64,000 bases of DNA from an uncultured Pseudomonadales bacterium (GTDB lineage Bacteria > Pseudomonadota > Gammaproteobacteria > Pseudomonadales > Porticoccaceae): the NCBI GenBank assembly GCA_943788445.1, contig CALSQH010000006.1:120071-184070 (forward strand), read 5' to 3'. Of this stretch, positions 39,130-50,725 are shown piece after piece (position 1 is the first letter of the stretch; each line of letters opens with the position of its first letter). The notes below the pieces were generated by a model, which was not told the origin of the DNA, made no database searches, and worked only from the letters and a program-made list of their open reading frames with translations. The position numbers and the translations under genes were made by a program.

Positions 39130-39747
39130 ATGTTCAAGCAGCCTACTCATGAACAAGCACTAGCCCTAGCGGCAATATTTCAAGCCTGCCATCTTGTCGA
39201 CCGCCTTGCCAATACGGGCCAAGTACCCCTTGCAGAGATAAAGCACTGCATGGATTCTCTGCTTAACCAAAATCCAACGTCTCTAGAAAATATTTACGGA
39301 TCGCCGGAGAATTTAAAGCTGGGTGTCGATGCAATGACAACGCTGCTAGACGATCCTGTTAACAGTGACTCCTTTGCTGCTTCGACACTGGGTTATGTGT
39401 TGACGGTGCTGAGTATCGAGCGCCAGTTAAATAAGCGCCCAGCCATGCTTGAGTCAATCTCCGCAGGCATAGATAAGGCCAATCGCCAAGCTGAACATTT
39501 CACTTCAGTCCACGACAATCTGTTTGCCAATCTTGCATCCGTCTACCAGCAATCGGTAAGTACCTTGCGGCAGCGTATCCAAGTCAAGGGCAATGCTATT
39601 TATCTACAACAGCCGAATGTTGCTGAACGTATTCGCTGCCTGCTTTTTTCTGCTGTGAGGAGTGCCTTTCTATGGCGCCAGTTGGGCGGGAAGAGATACC
39701 ACTTAGTGATCTACCGAAAGGCTATTATCAAGGCTCTAAAAGGCTAG
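39130..39747 (+). CDS. hflD: high frequency lysogenization protein HflD homolog
   Basis: The 205-residue protein matches HflD, a peripheral membrane protein known in E. coli to affect lambda lysogeny through CII. Recognisable parts are HEQALALAAIFQACHLVDRL, LGYVLTVLSIERQLNKRPAM and LASVYQQSVSTLRQRIQVKG. The cellular role is unclear. The place between mnmA and purB is conserved in gammaproteobacteria and is the strongest part of the evidence. Its promoter is probably that of the upstream genes. Confidence 0.9.
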   Translation: MFKQPTHEQALALAAIFQACHLVDRLANTGQVPLAEIKHCMDSLLNQNPTSLENIYGSPENLKLGVDAMTTLLDDPVNSDSFAASTLGYVLTVLSIERQLNKRPAMLESISAGIDKANRQAEHFTSVHDNLFANLASVYQQSVSTLRQRIQVKGNAIYLQQPNVAERIRCLLFSAVRSAFLWRQLGGKRYHLVIYRKAIIKALKG

Positions 39748-39818
39748 TTTTTAGTTGCTATTTTAATCGCTAAAGCGGCTGAAACTCACACCTGTTTCCG
39801 TTATCATGTGCGGCTTAA

Positions 39819-41219
<1,401 letters not shown>

Positions 41220-41233
41220 GCAGAGCCAGAGCA

Positions 41234-42163
41234 ATGACAGATATCTCGTGCATTTTAGGTAATATCTCAAGGGAAGAGTTTCTTGCCGAATACTGGCAGA
41301 AGAAGCCCCTGCTCATACGCAATGCGATCGCCAATTTTGAAGCGCCGATTGACGCTGATGAACTTGCTGGACTGGCGCTTGAAGAAGAAGTCGAGTCACG
41401 GATCGTCGTCGAGAAAGACTGGCAATTGCAGCACGGGCCTTTTACTGAAGAGACCTTTGCCAGTTTACCGGCTGAAAAGTGGACGCTGTTGGTTCAGGCC
41501 GTCGACCTCTGGGTTCCTGAAGTTGCTGAAATTCTCGCCAAGTTTGATTTCTTACCCCAGTGGCGCATTGATGACATTATGGTCAGCTACGCCGCTGATG
41601 GCGGCAGTGTTGGGCCGCACTTTGATTATTACGATGTGTTTTTATTACAGGGTGCTGGCAAGCGACGCTGGCAGATCGGCGGTCTCAGCGATGCGGATTG
41701 TCCAATAGTTCCGAATACTGAACTTAAGATTCTGCAACATTTTGAGCCGGTTGATGAGTGGGTTCTTGAACCTGGCGACATGCTCTATCTGCCACCCAAA
41801 ATAGCCCACCACGGTGTCGCTATTGGCGAGTGCACTACATTTTCTGTGGGTTTCCGCGCGCCAGCCGTTAGTGAAATGTTAGATGACTTGGCCACCGAGC
41901 TATTAAGTGGTATTGCCCTGCCCCATCACCTAATCGACCCACCGCTAACGCCCGCTATGGCCAACAGCCAAATATCACCGGCCCATCTTGCGAGTGTCCG
42001 CGAGCTTTTATTGGCGACCTTAGATAATGAAAAATTACTGGGCGAGTGGTTTGCTCAATACATGACAGCGGCAAAATATCCCGATTTGGTCGATATCACC
42101 GGTGAGAGCCGCACTGCGGTTTTACTCGACAAGACTAGCTTCACCAATGGTGCAAAAGACTAA
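41234..42163 (+). CDS. roxA: ribosomal protein L16 arginine hydroxylase (cupin) RoxA-like
   Basis: The 309-residue protein is a JmjC/cupin 2-oxoglutarate oxygenase of the YcfD/RoxA type, which hydroxylates an Arg of ribosomal protein L16. Iron ligands are the HFDYYDVF His and Asp near residues 129-131 and the distal His in KIAHHGVAIGE. Other matches are EYWQKKPLLIRNAI, VDLWVPEVAEILAKFDFLPQ and [11 protein letters not shown]. Family members are usually 370-390 residues, so this one has a short C-terminal dimer and winged-helix part. It follows purB as in Pseudomonas and ends four bases from the convergent ggt stop. Confidence 0.85.
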   Translation: MTDISCILGNISREEFLAEYWQKKPLLIRNAIANFEAPIDADELAGLALEEEVESRIVVEKDWQLQHGPFTEETFASLPAEKWTLLVQAVDLWVPEVAEILAKFDFLPQWRIDDIMVSYAADGGSVGPHFDYYDVFLLQGAGKRRWQIGGLSDADCPIVPNTELKILQHFEPVDEWVLEPGDMLYLPPKIAHHGVAIGECTTFSVGFRAPAVSEMLDDLATELLSGIALPHHLIDPPLTPAMANSQISPAHLASVRELLLATLDNEKLLGEWFAQYMTAAKYPDLVDITGESRTAVLLDKTSFTNGAKD

Positions 42164-42167
42164 CCTT

Positions 42168-43928
42168 CTAGTTGGCCATTTGAGCAGCTGGGGCGGCCCC
42201 TTCCCGGCGCGGATCTGATGCGGCATATTTAATATTATTCTTATCCGCTGTAATACTTTGAGTCGCACCCAGTCGCACCGCATTTTCACTGATGATATGG
42301 CCCATATCGGCTAATAATTTAAGGGTATCTACTGATATTCCCCGTTCATATTTAACCGTATCTGGTAGCCATTGATGGTGAATTCTGGGGGCAGCCGTAG
42401 CTTCAGCAATACCCATATTAAACTCGAGCGTATTGAGCAGGGTTTGGAGTACCACGGTAATAATAGTGCTACCGCCAGGACTGCCGGTGGCAAGAATAGC
42501 CTTACCCTGCTTGTTAAAGGCGATGGTTGGTGTCATAGAAGATAGCGGGCGCTTAGCCGGCTGAATGGCATTGGCTTCACCACCTATAAGACCGTAACCA
42601 TTGGCCGATCCCGGCTTTGATGAAAAATCATCCATTTCATTGTTGAGCAGAAATCCGGCTCCGGCCACAGAGATACCGCTACCGTATGAAAAGTTAATTG
42701 TGTAAGTATTGCTGACCACATTACCCCATTGATCCCAGGTTGAAAAATGAGTGGTCTCGGTGCTTTCCTTGTTATGCTCTTTTTTCTGCGAAGCAAGCCC
42801 CGGAAAAATATCGTTAGAGCGACTGGCACTTTTAAGATCAATTTGCGCACGCAGCGCTGCAGCATATTTTTTATCCATCAACTGTTTGGCGGGAACCGGA
42901 TAAAAATCAGGATCACCAAGATGCAGGCTCCGGTCTGCATAGGCACGGCGCATAGATTCAACCAAACGATGAAGATAGGCCGCACTGTTATGACCCAGAG
43001 CATTTAGATCCCAACCCTCAAGGATATTTAGCATCTGAATAAGATGCACACCACCTGAGGATGGCGGTGGCATTGCGCAAACTCGATTGTCACGAAATTC
43101 ACCACACACCGGCTGGCGCTCAACCACCCTGTAATTGAGCAGATCTTGATGGCTGATTATTCCACCCTTGCGGCGCATCTGCGCAATCAGCAGGTCGGCG
43201 GTTGTACCCGAGTAAAACCCCGCGCTGCCGCTTTTAGAAATGCGCTTCAAGCTGTTGGCTAAATCTTTTTGCACTAGAAGCTCACCCGCCCTATAGGGTT
43301 CACCGTTGGCTTTGTAAAAATACGTTAACGAAGCGGAATCTTTCGTCAAATAATCACTGTAGTTAACGAGCGAGCTAGCCAGCCCACGACTTAGGGGGAA
43401 GCCTTTGTTGGCCAAATTGATTGCCGGTTGCATAACTTGTTTTAAGCTCATGGTGCCGTAATGTTCCAGAGCGTAAATTAATCCAGCCACGGTGCCCGGC
43501 ACGCCCGAGGAGTGAACGCTATGGCGAGCTTTAACCCGATCTACATCACCCTCTTTGTCGAGAAACATGTCGCGGGAGGCAGCTGCGGGCGCCATCTCGC
43601 GGTAATCAATGGCAATAGTTTTATTCTCTTTGGACAGATGTACCAACATAAAACCACCACCGCCGATATTGCCAGCACGGGGTAGGGTTACCGCCAAGGC
43701 AAAACCGGTTGCCACAGCTGCATCTACAGCGTTGCCCCCAGCAGCGAGAATATCGGCGCCAACTTGGCTGGCAATAGCCTCTTGGGAAACGGTAACGCCC
43801 TGCTCTGCTACAACGGGGTGGAATCGAGCCAGTGGGTCAAGAGTGACAACCTTTTCAGCAGCAGCAAAAGATACGCCGAAAGCGTTAACCACCAAAAAAA
43901 TAATAAAGCTTAAAGAATGTTTCATCAT
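42168..43928 (-). CDS. ggt: gamma-glutamyltransferase
   Basis: I set the start at 43928 (MMKHSLSFIIFLVVNAFGVS), which makes a signal peptide cleaved near AAA|EK; the longer frame to 43970 adds an unlikely head. The 586-residue periplasmic Ntn-hydrolase splits and transfers the gamma-glutamyl group of glutathione. The autocatalytic Thr that begins the small subunit is in STETTHFSTWDQWGNVVSNT. Also present are GGNAVDAAVATGFALAVTLP, PRAGNIGGGGFMLV and ATGSPGGSTIITVVLQ. Glutathione reductase (gor) is at 20 kb. It converges with roxA almost without a gap. Confidence 0.93.
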   Translation of the reverse strand: MMKHSLSFIIFLVVNAFGVSFAAAEKVVTLDPLARFHPVVAEQGVTVSQEAIASQVGADILAAGGNAVDAAVATGFALAVTLPRAGNIGGGGFMLVHLSKENKTIAIDYREMAPAAASRDMFLDKEGDVDRVKARHSVHSSGVPGTVAGLIYALEHYGTMSLKQVMQPAINLANKGFPLSRGLASSLVNYSDYLTKDSASLTYFYKANGEPYRAGELLVQKDLANSLKRISKSGSAGFYSGTTADLLIAQMRRKGGIISHQDLLNYRVVERQPVCGEFRDNRVCAMPPPSSGGVHLIQMLNILEGWDLNALGHNSAAYLHRLVESMRRAYADRSLHLGDPDFYPVPAKQLMDKKYAAALRAQIDLKSASRSNDIFPGLASQKKEHNKESTETTHFSTWDQWGNVVSNTYTINFSYGSGISVAGAGFLLNNEMDDFSSKPGSANGYGLIGGEANAIQPAKRPLSSMTPTIAFNKQGKAILATGSPGGSTIITVVLQTLLNTLEFNMGIAEATAAPRIHHQWLPDTVKYERGISVDTLKLLADMGHIISENAVRLGATQSITADKNNIKYAASDPRREGAAPAAQMAN

Positions 43929-43991
43929 CAAATTACTCACTCTGGGTATTGGCCTATTCTTAACTATCACAATGCCTCTGGCAATCTGAAA

Positions 43992-46160
43992 TTAACGCTG
44001 CGACTTTACCGACTGGCGATAATGATGAAGAAGCGGCTCGGTATAACCGCTGGGCTGAGTTGTGCCTTTAAATATCAAGTCACAAGCCGCCTTAAAGGCA
44101 GTGCTAGATTCAAAGTTACTGCTCATCGCACGGTAATCTGGGTCAGCAGTATTTTGCGTATCGACTACCGCAGCCATGCGCTTAAGAGTCTGCATCACCT
44201 GAACTTCGTCAGTAATTCCATGATACAACCAGTTGGCAATATGTTGACTGGAAATGCGCAACGTTGCGCGATCTTCCATCAAACCCACATTATTAATATC
44301 AGGGACCTTTGAGCAACCCACACCCTGCTCAACCCAGCGCACAACATAACCCAGCAGACCCTGCGTGTTGTTATCTAACTCTAGTTGAATTTGCTCAGGA
44401 CTCAATGGACGATCAGCTAACAGCGGGATAGTTAAAATATCATCGACATTCGCGGGTGGGCGATTAGCGATCTGCTCTTGAATTGCTGGAACATCAACCT
44501 GATGGTAGTGAATCGCATGCAGTGTTGCCGCGGTCGGCGAAGGAACCCAGGCTGTATTGGCACCGGCTTTTGGATGGGCAATTTTAGTTTTCATCATATC
44601 GGCCATATTGTCTGGCACTGGCCACATACCCTTGCCAATCTGTGCCTTACCTTTAAGACCGCAGGCAAGGCCTATATCAACATTTTGGTCTTCATAGGCA
44701 GCTATCCAAGGCATAGCTTTTAAGTCTGCTTTAAGGGCAAATGGGCCTGCCAGCATACTTGTGTGAATCTCATCACCGGTGCGATCCAAAAATCCGGTAT
44801 TGATAAACACTACCCTGCCCTTGGCCACGCTAATACAGGCTTTAAGATTAACCGAGGTGCGTCGTTCTTCATCCATAATGCCAACTTTGATTGTATGGCG
44901 TGGCAGGTTGAGCATATCCTCAATACGATCAAATAAGCTGTTGGTAAAGGCCACTTCGTCAGGACCGTGCATCTTAGGCTTAACAATATAAATACTGCCA
45001 GCACCAGAGTTACTCAGTGATTGCTGTGCCTTTAGGTCATGCAGGGCAATCAGGCTAGTGATAACACCATCCATAATGCCTTCAGGTACTTCATTGCCCT
45101 GAGCGTCAAGAATGGCTGGATTGGTCATTAGATGGCCAACATTGCGAATAAACATCAGGCTACGACCCTTAAGGCACAGCTTGTCGCCGTTTGCAGCAGT
45201 GTAATAACGATCTGGATTCATACGGCGGACAAAGCTTTTATCGCCCCTCACCACGGTTTCCTCGAGAGTGCCTTGATTTAATCCCAGCCAATTACTGTAA
45301 GCCAGCGCCTTGTCTTCAGCATCGACAGCGGCGACGGAGTCCTCGCAATCCATAATCGTGGTGAGTGCGGATTCGAGAACAATATCCTTGATGCCAGCAC
45401 TATCTGTGGCGCCAACTTTATCACTTGAATCCACTTGAATTTCAATGTGTAACCTATTGTTTATTAACAGTATAGAGCTAGGTGATTCTGGGTCACCAAG
45501 ATAGCCGACAAACTGTTCAGGCGATGCCAAGCTGTGCTTATCCCCACTGCTAAGAGTCACTTCTAACTGCCCGTTAACCACCTGATAGTGGTTGGCTATA
45601 CCATGAGAGGCCGAGGCTAAGGGAACCGCTTGATCGAGAAAGTTGCGTCCGTAGTCGATAACTTTTTGGCCGCGCAGGGGATTGTATGCACCACTCTTCT
45701 CTGCGCCACCGCTCTCTGGGATGACATCGTTACCATAGAGAGCATCGTAGAGACTGCCCCAGCGTGCATTTGCTGCATTCAGTGCAAAGCGAGCATTCAT
45801 AATTGGTACTACTAGCTGTGGCCCTGCCTGCAGGGAAATTTCAGGGTCGACATTCTCTGAAGTAATGGAGAAATCGGCAACCGCAGGAACCAGATAACCA
45901 ATATCTTTTAGGAAAGTCTTGTAGTCAGAAAAGTCAAAAGGCGCGGGGTTTTCTGTATGCCAGACGTCGATCTTTCTCTGTAACTGTTCACGAATATCAA
46001 GCAGCTGTCGATTGACAGGGGCTAAATCCTCAATGATGGCGGCAAAGTCATGCCAGAATTGGCTGGGATCAATGTCTGTACCTGGGCATATTTTTTCGTT
46101 TACCAGATCAAAAATTGGCTTGGCTATTAAAAGACCAGACTGTTCTAGGCGCTCACTCAT
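43992..46160 (-). CDS. glcB: malate synthase G
   Basis: The 722-residue enzyme condenses glyoxylate and acetyl-CoA to malate. Isoform G is shown by length and by [77 protein letters not shown] and [20 protein letters not shown]. The start is the ATG at 46160, after GGAGAAC, rather than the TTG one codon earlier. With aceA it completes the glyoxylate bypass, and the LysR gene between them is a plausible shared regulator (inference from position). Confidence 0.96.
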   Translation of the reverse strand: MSERLEQSGLLIAKPIFDLVNEKICPGTDIDPSQFWHDFAAIIEDLAPVNRQLLDIREQLQRKIDVWHTENPAPFDFSDYKTFLKDIGYLVPAVADFSITSENVDPEISLQAGPQLVVPIMNARFALNAANARWGSLYDALYGNDVIPESGGAEKSGAYNPLRGQKVIDYGRNFLDQAVPLASASHGIANHYQVVNGQLEVTLSSGDKHSLASPEQFVGYLGDPESPSSILLINNRLHIEIQVDSSDKVGATDSAGIKDIVLESALTTIMDCEDSVAAVDAEDKALAYSNWLGLNQGTLEETVVRGDKSFVRRMNPDRYYTAANGDKLCLKGRSLMFIRNVGHLMTNPAILDAQGNEVPEGIMDGVITSLIALHDLKAQQSLSNSGAGSIYIVKPKMHGPDEVAFTNSLFDRIEDMLNLPRHTIKVGIMDEERRTSVNLKACISVAKGRVVFINTGFLDRTGDEIHTSMLAGPFALKADLKAMPWIAAYEDQNVDIGLACGLKGKAQIGKGMWPVPDNMADMMKTKIAHPKAGANTAWVPSPTAATLHAIHYHQVDVPAIQEQIANRPPANVDDILTIPLLADRPLSPEQIQLELDNNTQGLLGYVVRWVEQGVGCSKVPDINNVGLMEDRATLRISSQHIANWLYHGITDEVQVMQTLKRMAAVVDTQNTADPDYRAMSSNFESSTAFKAACDLIFKGTTQPSGYTEPLLHHYRQSVKSQR

Positions 46161-46290
46161 CAAATGTTCTCCATCACAAAGGTTATTGGCTAAACTAATT
46201 GATTAGTAGCTTAGATGGCAAAGTACAATTTTCCCAATCTATGGGTTTGATCTTTGCTATTCAGCACTCGAATGATGGCTCGAATGAATA

Positions 46291-47232
46291 TTAGCCGGTA
46301 ATTTCCTCTGAAACAGACTTAATCAGTTTGCGCATCCAACGATGGCCGGGATCATGCTGTAGTAACGGGCTCCAAACCATTTTTAAACGCATACGAGGTA
46401 TCTCGAAAGGCGGCTCTAGAATAGCCACATGAGAGTTTTCCAACATTGAGCTGGCTGCGAGTGAAGGAATGGTAACCACTAAATCATTGTGCTCTGCGAG
46501 CAATAGTGCCGCCTGATAGTGCCGAGTGAATAGCGTGATAACCCGTTTAACGCCAATTTTAGTTAGCGCTTCATCCACCCATCCAAGGCGCTGAACATCA
46601 TCAGTGGACATCCCTACCCCAACACCCATACCGGTCTTGCTTACCCAAACATGCTTTGCAGCGAGATAAGCATCAAGGTTCCAATTTTTAATAATCGGGT
46701 TATCGGCTCTCATTACACAGGAAAAACTGTCATCCCAGAGATGAATTTGATGAAACGATTGAGGCAGTGAATCAAAGCGGTTTATCACCAGATCAACTTT
46801 ACCCCGCTCAACATCGTGAAAACTCACATCACTGGGGGTCATAATATCGAGACGAACACCAGGCGCTTCAATACTCAGCCGATGCAAAAGCTTGGGTAGC
46901 AATGTGGCTTCGGTGTAGTCGCTAGCCATAATTCGAAATATACGTTCAGACTCTGAGGGATCAAATACTGTTTTCGGCAACACGGCTAACTCAGCAGCAG
47001 CCAGTACGTTGCGTACCAGTGGCTGAAGCTCTAGCGCGCGATCTGTGGGGGTCATACCATCGCTAGTACGGACGAGGATTGGGTCATCAAAAAGGTCTCG
47101 CAAGCGTCGCAAACTGTTGGACATGGCAGGCTGACTAATACTCAGTTCCTCTGCTGCGCGAGTAACGTTGCGCTCTCTTAACAGTACATCCAAGTAGACC
47201 AATAGATTTAAATCAATTTTTGATATATTCAT
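46291..47232 (-). CDS. LysR-family regulator next to the glyoxylate bypass genes
   Basis: I use the ATG at 47232 (MNISKIDLNLLVYLDVLLRE) for 313 residues. The N-terminal winged helix-turn-helix is RNVTRAAEELSISQPAMSNS, LRRLRDLFDDPILVRTSDGM. The effector domain is PBP2-like of the NodD/LinR/NahR type (YTEATLLPKLLHRLSIEAPG, DLVINRFDSLPQSFHQIHLW). Its sequence is unlike CysB at 2.2 kb. It is divergent from aceA with a 105-bp shared region, the classic LysR arrangement, so it probably controls aceA and perhaps glcB; the inducer is unknown. Confidence 0.88.
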   Translation of the reverse strand: MNISKIDLNLLVYLDVLLRERNVTRAAEELSISQPAMSNSLRRLRDLFDDPILVRTSDGMTPTDRALELQPLVRNVLAAAELAVLPKTVFDPSESERIFRIMASDYTEATLLPKLLHRLSIEAPGVRLDIMTPSDVSFHDVERGKVDLVINRFDSLPQSFHQIHLWDDSFSCVMRADNPIIKNWNLDAYLAAKHVWVSKTGMGVGVGMSTDDVQRLGWVDEALTKIGVKRVITLFTRHYQAALLLAEHNDLVVTIPSLAASSMLENSHVAILEPPFEIPRMRLKMVWSPLLQHDPGHRWMRKLIKSVSEEITG

Positions 47233-47337
47233 AAAAAAAATACTCAAGATAGAAACCATCAACTAGATAAATTATGGCACGGTTACTAGACTTAGGCCAC
47301 AAACGAAATATTAACCACTTATTAGCAGGGAGCTTTG

Positions 47338-48918
47338 ATGTCTATTTTTTCAAATGATGTGGCCGCAGTTACAGAATTGCGGAGAGAGCAGTCTGGCGCT
47401 TGGAGCGCTATTAACCCCGAATACGTAGCACGTATGCGTATCCAGAACAGATTCAAAACCGGCTTGGATATTGCCAAGTACACTGCGGCCATTATGCGCG
47501 CAGATATGGCTCAGTACGATGCTGATCCATCGGCTTACACCCAGTCATTGGGTTGCTGGCATGGCTTTATCGGCCAACAAAAGCTAATTTCTATCAAGAA
47601 ACATTTCGGTACCACCAAGAAAAAATACCTCTACCTATCAGGCTGGATGATTGCCGCTCTGCGCTCAGAGTTTGGCCCTCTACCTGATCAGTCAATGCAT
47701 GAGAAAACCGCTGTCGCTTCACTAATCGCAGAACTCTATACTTTTTTACGTCAAGCTGATGCCCGCGAACTGGGTGGACTATTCAGACAGCTGGATGCTG
47801 CCAGCGGAGATGCTAAAGCTGCTATACAGGCACAAATCGATAACCTTGAAACCCATGTGGTACCGATTATTGCCGATATTGATGCGGGCTTTGGCAATGC
47901 GGAAGCAACTTATCTGATGGCCAAGCAAATGATTGAAGCTGGTGCCTGCTGTATCCAGATTGAAAACCAAGTCTCTGATGAAAAGCAATGCGGCCATCAG
48001 GATGGCAAGGTAACAGTGCCCCACGAAGATTTCCTGGCGAAGATCAATGCGGTTCGCTATGCCTTCCTTGAGCTGGGTGTCGATAATGGCGTGATAGTCG
48101 CGCGCACAGACTCACTCGGCGCAGGTCTTACCAAGCAGATCGCAGTCACTCGTGAGCCGGGTGATCTCGGCGACCAATACAACGCATTCCTCGATGTCGA
48201 TCAAATCTCTATCGACGATCTCAACAGTGGTGATGTGGTGATTAAGCAAAATGGCAAACTGGTACGACCCAAGCGCCTACCAAGCAATCTCTACCAATTT
48301 AAAAAGGGAACTGGTGAAGCACGCTGCGTTCTCGACTGTATTACTAGCCTGAAGAATGGCGCAGATATGATCTGGATCGAAACCGAAAAGCCACATATCG
48401 GCCAAATCGGCGCCATGGTTGATGAGATACGCAAAGCAGTTCCCAATGCCAAGCTGGTCTACAACAACTCGCCATCGTTTAACTGGACGCTAAACTTCCG
48501 TCAGCAGATTTTTGACGCGTGGAGCGAGGCAGGAAAGGATCTATCCGCTTACGACCGTGCTGATCTGATGAATATCAGTTACGACACCACAGCGCTGGCC
48601 ATTGAAGCCGACGAGAAGATTCGTACATTCCAAGCTGATGCAGCAAAAGATGCAGGTATCTTCCACCATTTAATCACCCTGCCCACCTACCATACCGCAG
48701 CTCTATCCACAGACAATCTGGCCAAAGAGTACTTTGGTGATCAGGGCATGTTAGGTTATGTGGCCGGTGTTCAGCGCAAAGAAATCCGTCAGGGTATTGC
48801 CTGCGTCAAACATCAGAATATGGCTGGATCGGATATGGGTGATGACCATAAAGAATACTTTGCTGGTGAAGCGGCGCTTAAAGCTTCAGGTAAAGACAAT
48901 ACGATGAATCAATTTTAA
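47338..48918 (+). CDS. aceA: isocitrate lyase (long, AceA type)
   Basis: The 526-residue enzyme splits isocitrate to succinate and glyoxylate. The length and the sequence KQCGHQDGKVTVPHEDF, which holds the catalytic Cys region, place it in the long subgroup found in Pseudomonas rather than the shorter E. coli type with KKCGH. Other signatures are VVPIIADIDAGFGNAEATYL, CIQIENQVSDEKQ and YNNSPSFNWTLNF. The start is the ATG at 47338 after GCAGGGA, not the TTG before it. It is divergent from a LysR gene and followed by a strong terminator at 48940. Confidence 0.96.
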   Translation: MSIFSNDVAAVTELRREQSGAWSAINPEYVARMRIQNRFKTGLDIAKYTAAIMRADMAQYDADPSAYTQSLGCWHGFIGQQKLISIKKHFGTTKKKYLYLSGWMIAALRSEFGPLPDQSMHEKTAVASLIAELYTFLRQADARELGGLFRQLDAASGDAKAAIQAQIDNLETHVVPIIADIDAGFGNAEATYLMAKQMIEAGACCIQIENQVSDEKQCGHQDGKVTVPHEDFLAKINAVRYAFLELGVDNGVIVARTDSLGAGLTKQIAVTREPGDLGDQYNAFLDVDQISIDDLNSGDVVIKQNGKLVRPKRLPSNLYQFKKGTGEARCVLDCITSLKNGADMIWIETEKPHIGQIGAMVDEIRKAVPNAKLVYNNSPSFNWTLNFRQQIFDAWSEAGKDLSAYDRADLMNISYDTTALAIEADEKIRTFQADAAKDAGIFHHLITLPTYHTAALSTDNLAKEYFGDQGMLGYVAGVQRKEIRQGIACVKHQNMAGSDMGDDHKEYFAGEAALKASGKDNTMNQF

Positions 48919-48939
48919 TCTATCCCGGTAGCATTATTT

Positions 48940-48968
48940 GGCGGAGCTCGGCTCCGCCTTTTTTTTCT
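48940..48968 (+). terminator. strong rho-independent terminator of aceA
   Basis: GGCGGAGC, TCG, GCTCCGCC followed by eight or more Ts. It has a perfect 8-bp GC-rich stem. It separates aceA from the next plus-strand gene. Confidence 0.92.
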
Positions 48969-49084
48969 AGGCGTTTTAAAATCATTGATATTAGTTATAA
49001 ATTCACAGCAGATAATTTCTTCAAAATCGGTATAATCGCGGACTGCAATCAAACCCAAATTTATCCAGTTTTAAGCGAGCCATC

Positions 49085-50725
49085 TTGAAAACAGACTTTC
49101 TCGGTAAGACCCTATCCGGCCCATTCACAGTTCCCTCCGGAATTGTCACTACAGCCACCTCCATTATTCAGTATGTCTTTGACCACATGCCCCAGGTTGG
49201 CGTAATAACCACCAAAAGCGTTGGCCCAGAAGTACGCGCAGGTAATCGCGAACCGGTTTACAGCCAATATGCACCCGGTTGTTTCGTCAACGCCGTAGGT
49301 CTCACCAACCCAGGCGCACGAGCCGCAGCAGAAGCCATGGCAAAGTTACGCATACCCGAAGATCGTTTCTTACTCGTGTCTATATTTGGCGGCAGTGTCG
49401 AAGAATTTGTTGAAGTAGCGAAAATCATGGCCCCCGTCGCCGACGGACTCGAACTCAACCTCTCCTGCCCCCACGCCAAAGGCTATGGCATGGCCATGGG
49501 ACAAGACCCAGAGCTCGTCCGCGAAGTGACCGCCGCAGTAAAAGCCGTTGTCGACATACCAGTGATACCCAAATTAACCCCAAACACGCAAAACATTAGC
49601 GAAATCGCCCTAGCCGCAGTCGCTGGTGGAGCCGACGGCATCTGCGCCATCAATACCGTTGGTCCAGGTTACACCTCCTCTCACGGCCAGCCAGTATTAA
49701 GCAATGGCGCTGGCGGCATGTCAGGAAAAGGCGTATTGCCCATAGCGCTTAAATGTGTCCGCGAAATAGCCGCAGTCACCGACCTGCCAATTATTGGTTG
49801 TGGTGGCGTAAGCAGCGCCGCCGATGTACGAGAATTTATCAACGCCGGCTCAACCATCATCGGCGTAGGCTCAGCCCTCACAGGCATGACCACAGACGAC
49901 ATGGAAAGCTACTTCAACCAGCTTGAATCGGATATCTGCTTTGACTCCAATAAAGCCGAAGCCCATATTCGCTACGACATAGACATGGACTTCGAACCCG
50001 TAGTACTCGTCGAAAACAAACGTATCTGTGAGGATATCTGCGTACTAACATTCGACCGTAAAATTAACATCCAAGCCGGCGAATTCGTCTTTCTCTGGGT
50101 ACCAGGCGTAGGCGAGAAACCCTTCTCCGCCCTCTCCGACGACCCCTTCCAACTTGCCGTAATTGACGTGGGAATCTTTACCCACGCACTGATGGACCTA
50201 GAAGTTGGCACAGAAGTCTATGTACGCGGCCCACACGGAATCCCCGCCTCACCACCAGAAGATGCCAAGATAATGGCCGTTGCTGGCGGCACAGGCCTAG
50301 CCGCGGTCTATCAACTAGCACGCGATTTTGGTAATGCCGAAGTGTTCACCGGCGCCCGCACTGCAGAGCGACTTTACTACCTTGAAGAATGTAAAAAGAT
50401 AGCCGACGTCCACGTAGCAACCGACGATGGCAGCGAAGGCTTCAAAGGATTTGTAACCGAACTACTGCGCAGCCGTCTAGAAGAAATGACCCAAGCAGAA
50501 CTAGACAACCTAGTATTCTACAACTGCGGCCCCTCACCCATGGTCCACGCCGCTGCCGCCGTGCAGAGAGAATTCTGCCGCGACGACCAGATCTTCAGCG
50601 CCATTGATTACCTTACCAAATGCGGCGTAGGAATCTGCGGCGCCTGCGCCTCACCCGACGGCAAACGAATCTGTGTTGATGGACCCTTTATGCAGGGAAC
50701 ACCAGAAAGGCCTTCTGCCCAATAA
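49085..50725 (+). CDS. fused class 1B-type dihydroorotate dehydrogenase (PyrD-PyrK)
   Basis: One 546-residue frame carries two proteins usually made separately. Residues 1 to about 295 are an FMN-barrel dihydroorotate dehydrogenase of the PyrDB type (FLGKTLSGPFTVPSGIVTTA, VITTKSVGPEVRAGN, LELNLSCPHAKGYGM with the catalytic Cys, NTVGPGYTSSHG). Residues from about 305 are PyrK-like: a flavin/NAD(P) domain (EKPFSALSD, VAGGTGLAAVYQLARDFG) and a [2Fe-2S] motif with Cys513, Cys518, Cys521 and Cys530. It would oxidise dihydroorotate or a related compound with NAD. The start is a TTG at 49085 with a weak ribosome site. The gene is heavily C/A-rich compared with its neighbours. Confidence 0.85.
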   Translation: MKTDFLGKTLSGPFTVPSGIVTTATSIIQYVFDHMPQVGVITTKSVGPEVRAGNREPVYSQYAPGCFVNAVGLTNPGARAAAEAMAKLRIPEDRFLLVSIFGGSVEEFVEVAKIMAPVADGLELNLSCPHAKGYGMAMGQDPELVREVTAAVKAVVDIPVIPKLTPNTQNISEIALAAVAGGADGICAINTVGPGYTSSHGQPVLSNGAGGMSGKGVLPIALKCVREIAAVTDLPIIGCGGVSSAADVREFINAGSTIIGVGSALTGMTTDDMESYFNQLESDICFDSNKAEAHIRYDIDMDFEPVVLVENKRICEDICVLTFDRKINIQAGEFVFLWVPGVGEKPFSALSDDPFQLAVIDVGIFTHALMDLEVGTEVYVRGPHGIPASPPEDAKIMAVAGGTGLAAVYQLARDFGNAEVFTGARTAERLYYLEECKKIADVHVATDDGSEGFKGFVTELLRSRLEEMTQAELDNLVFYNCGPSPMVHAAAAVQREFCRDDQIFSAIDYLTKCGVGICGACASPDGKRICVDGPFMQGTPERPSAQ

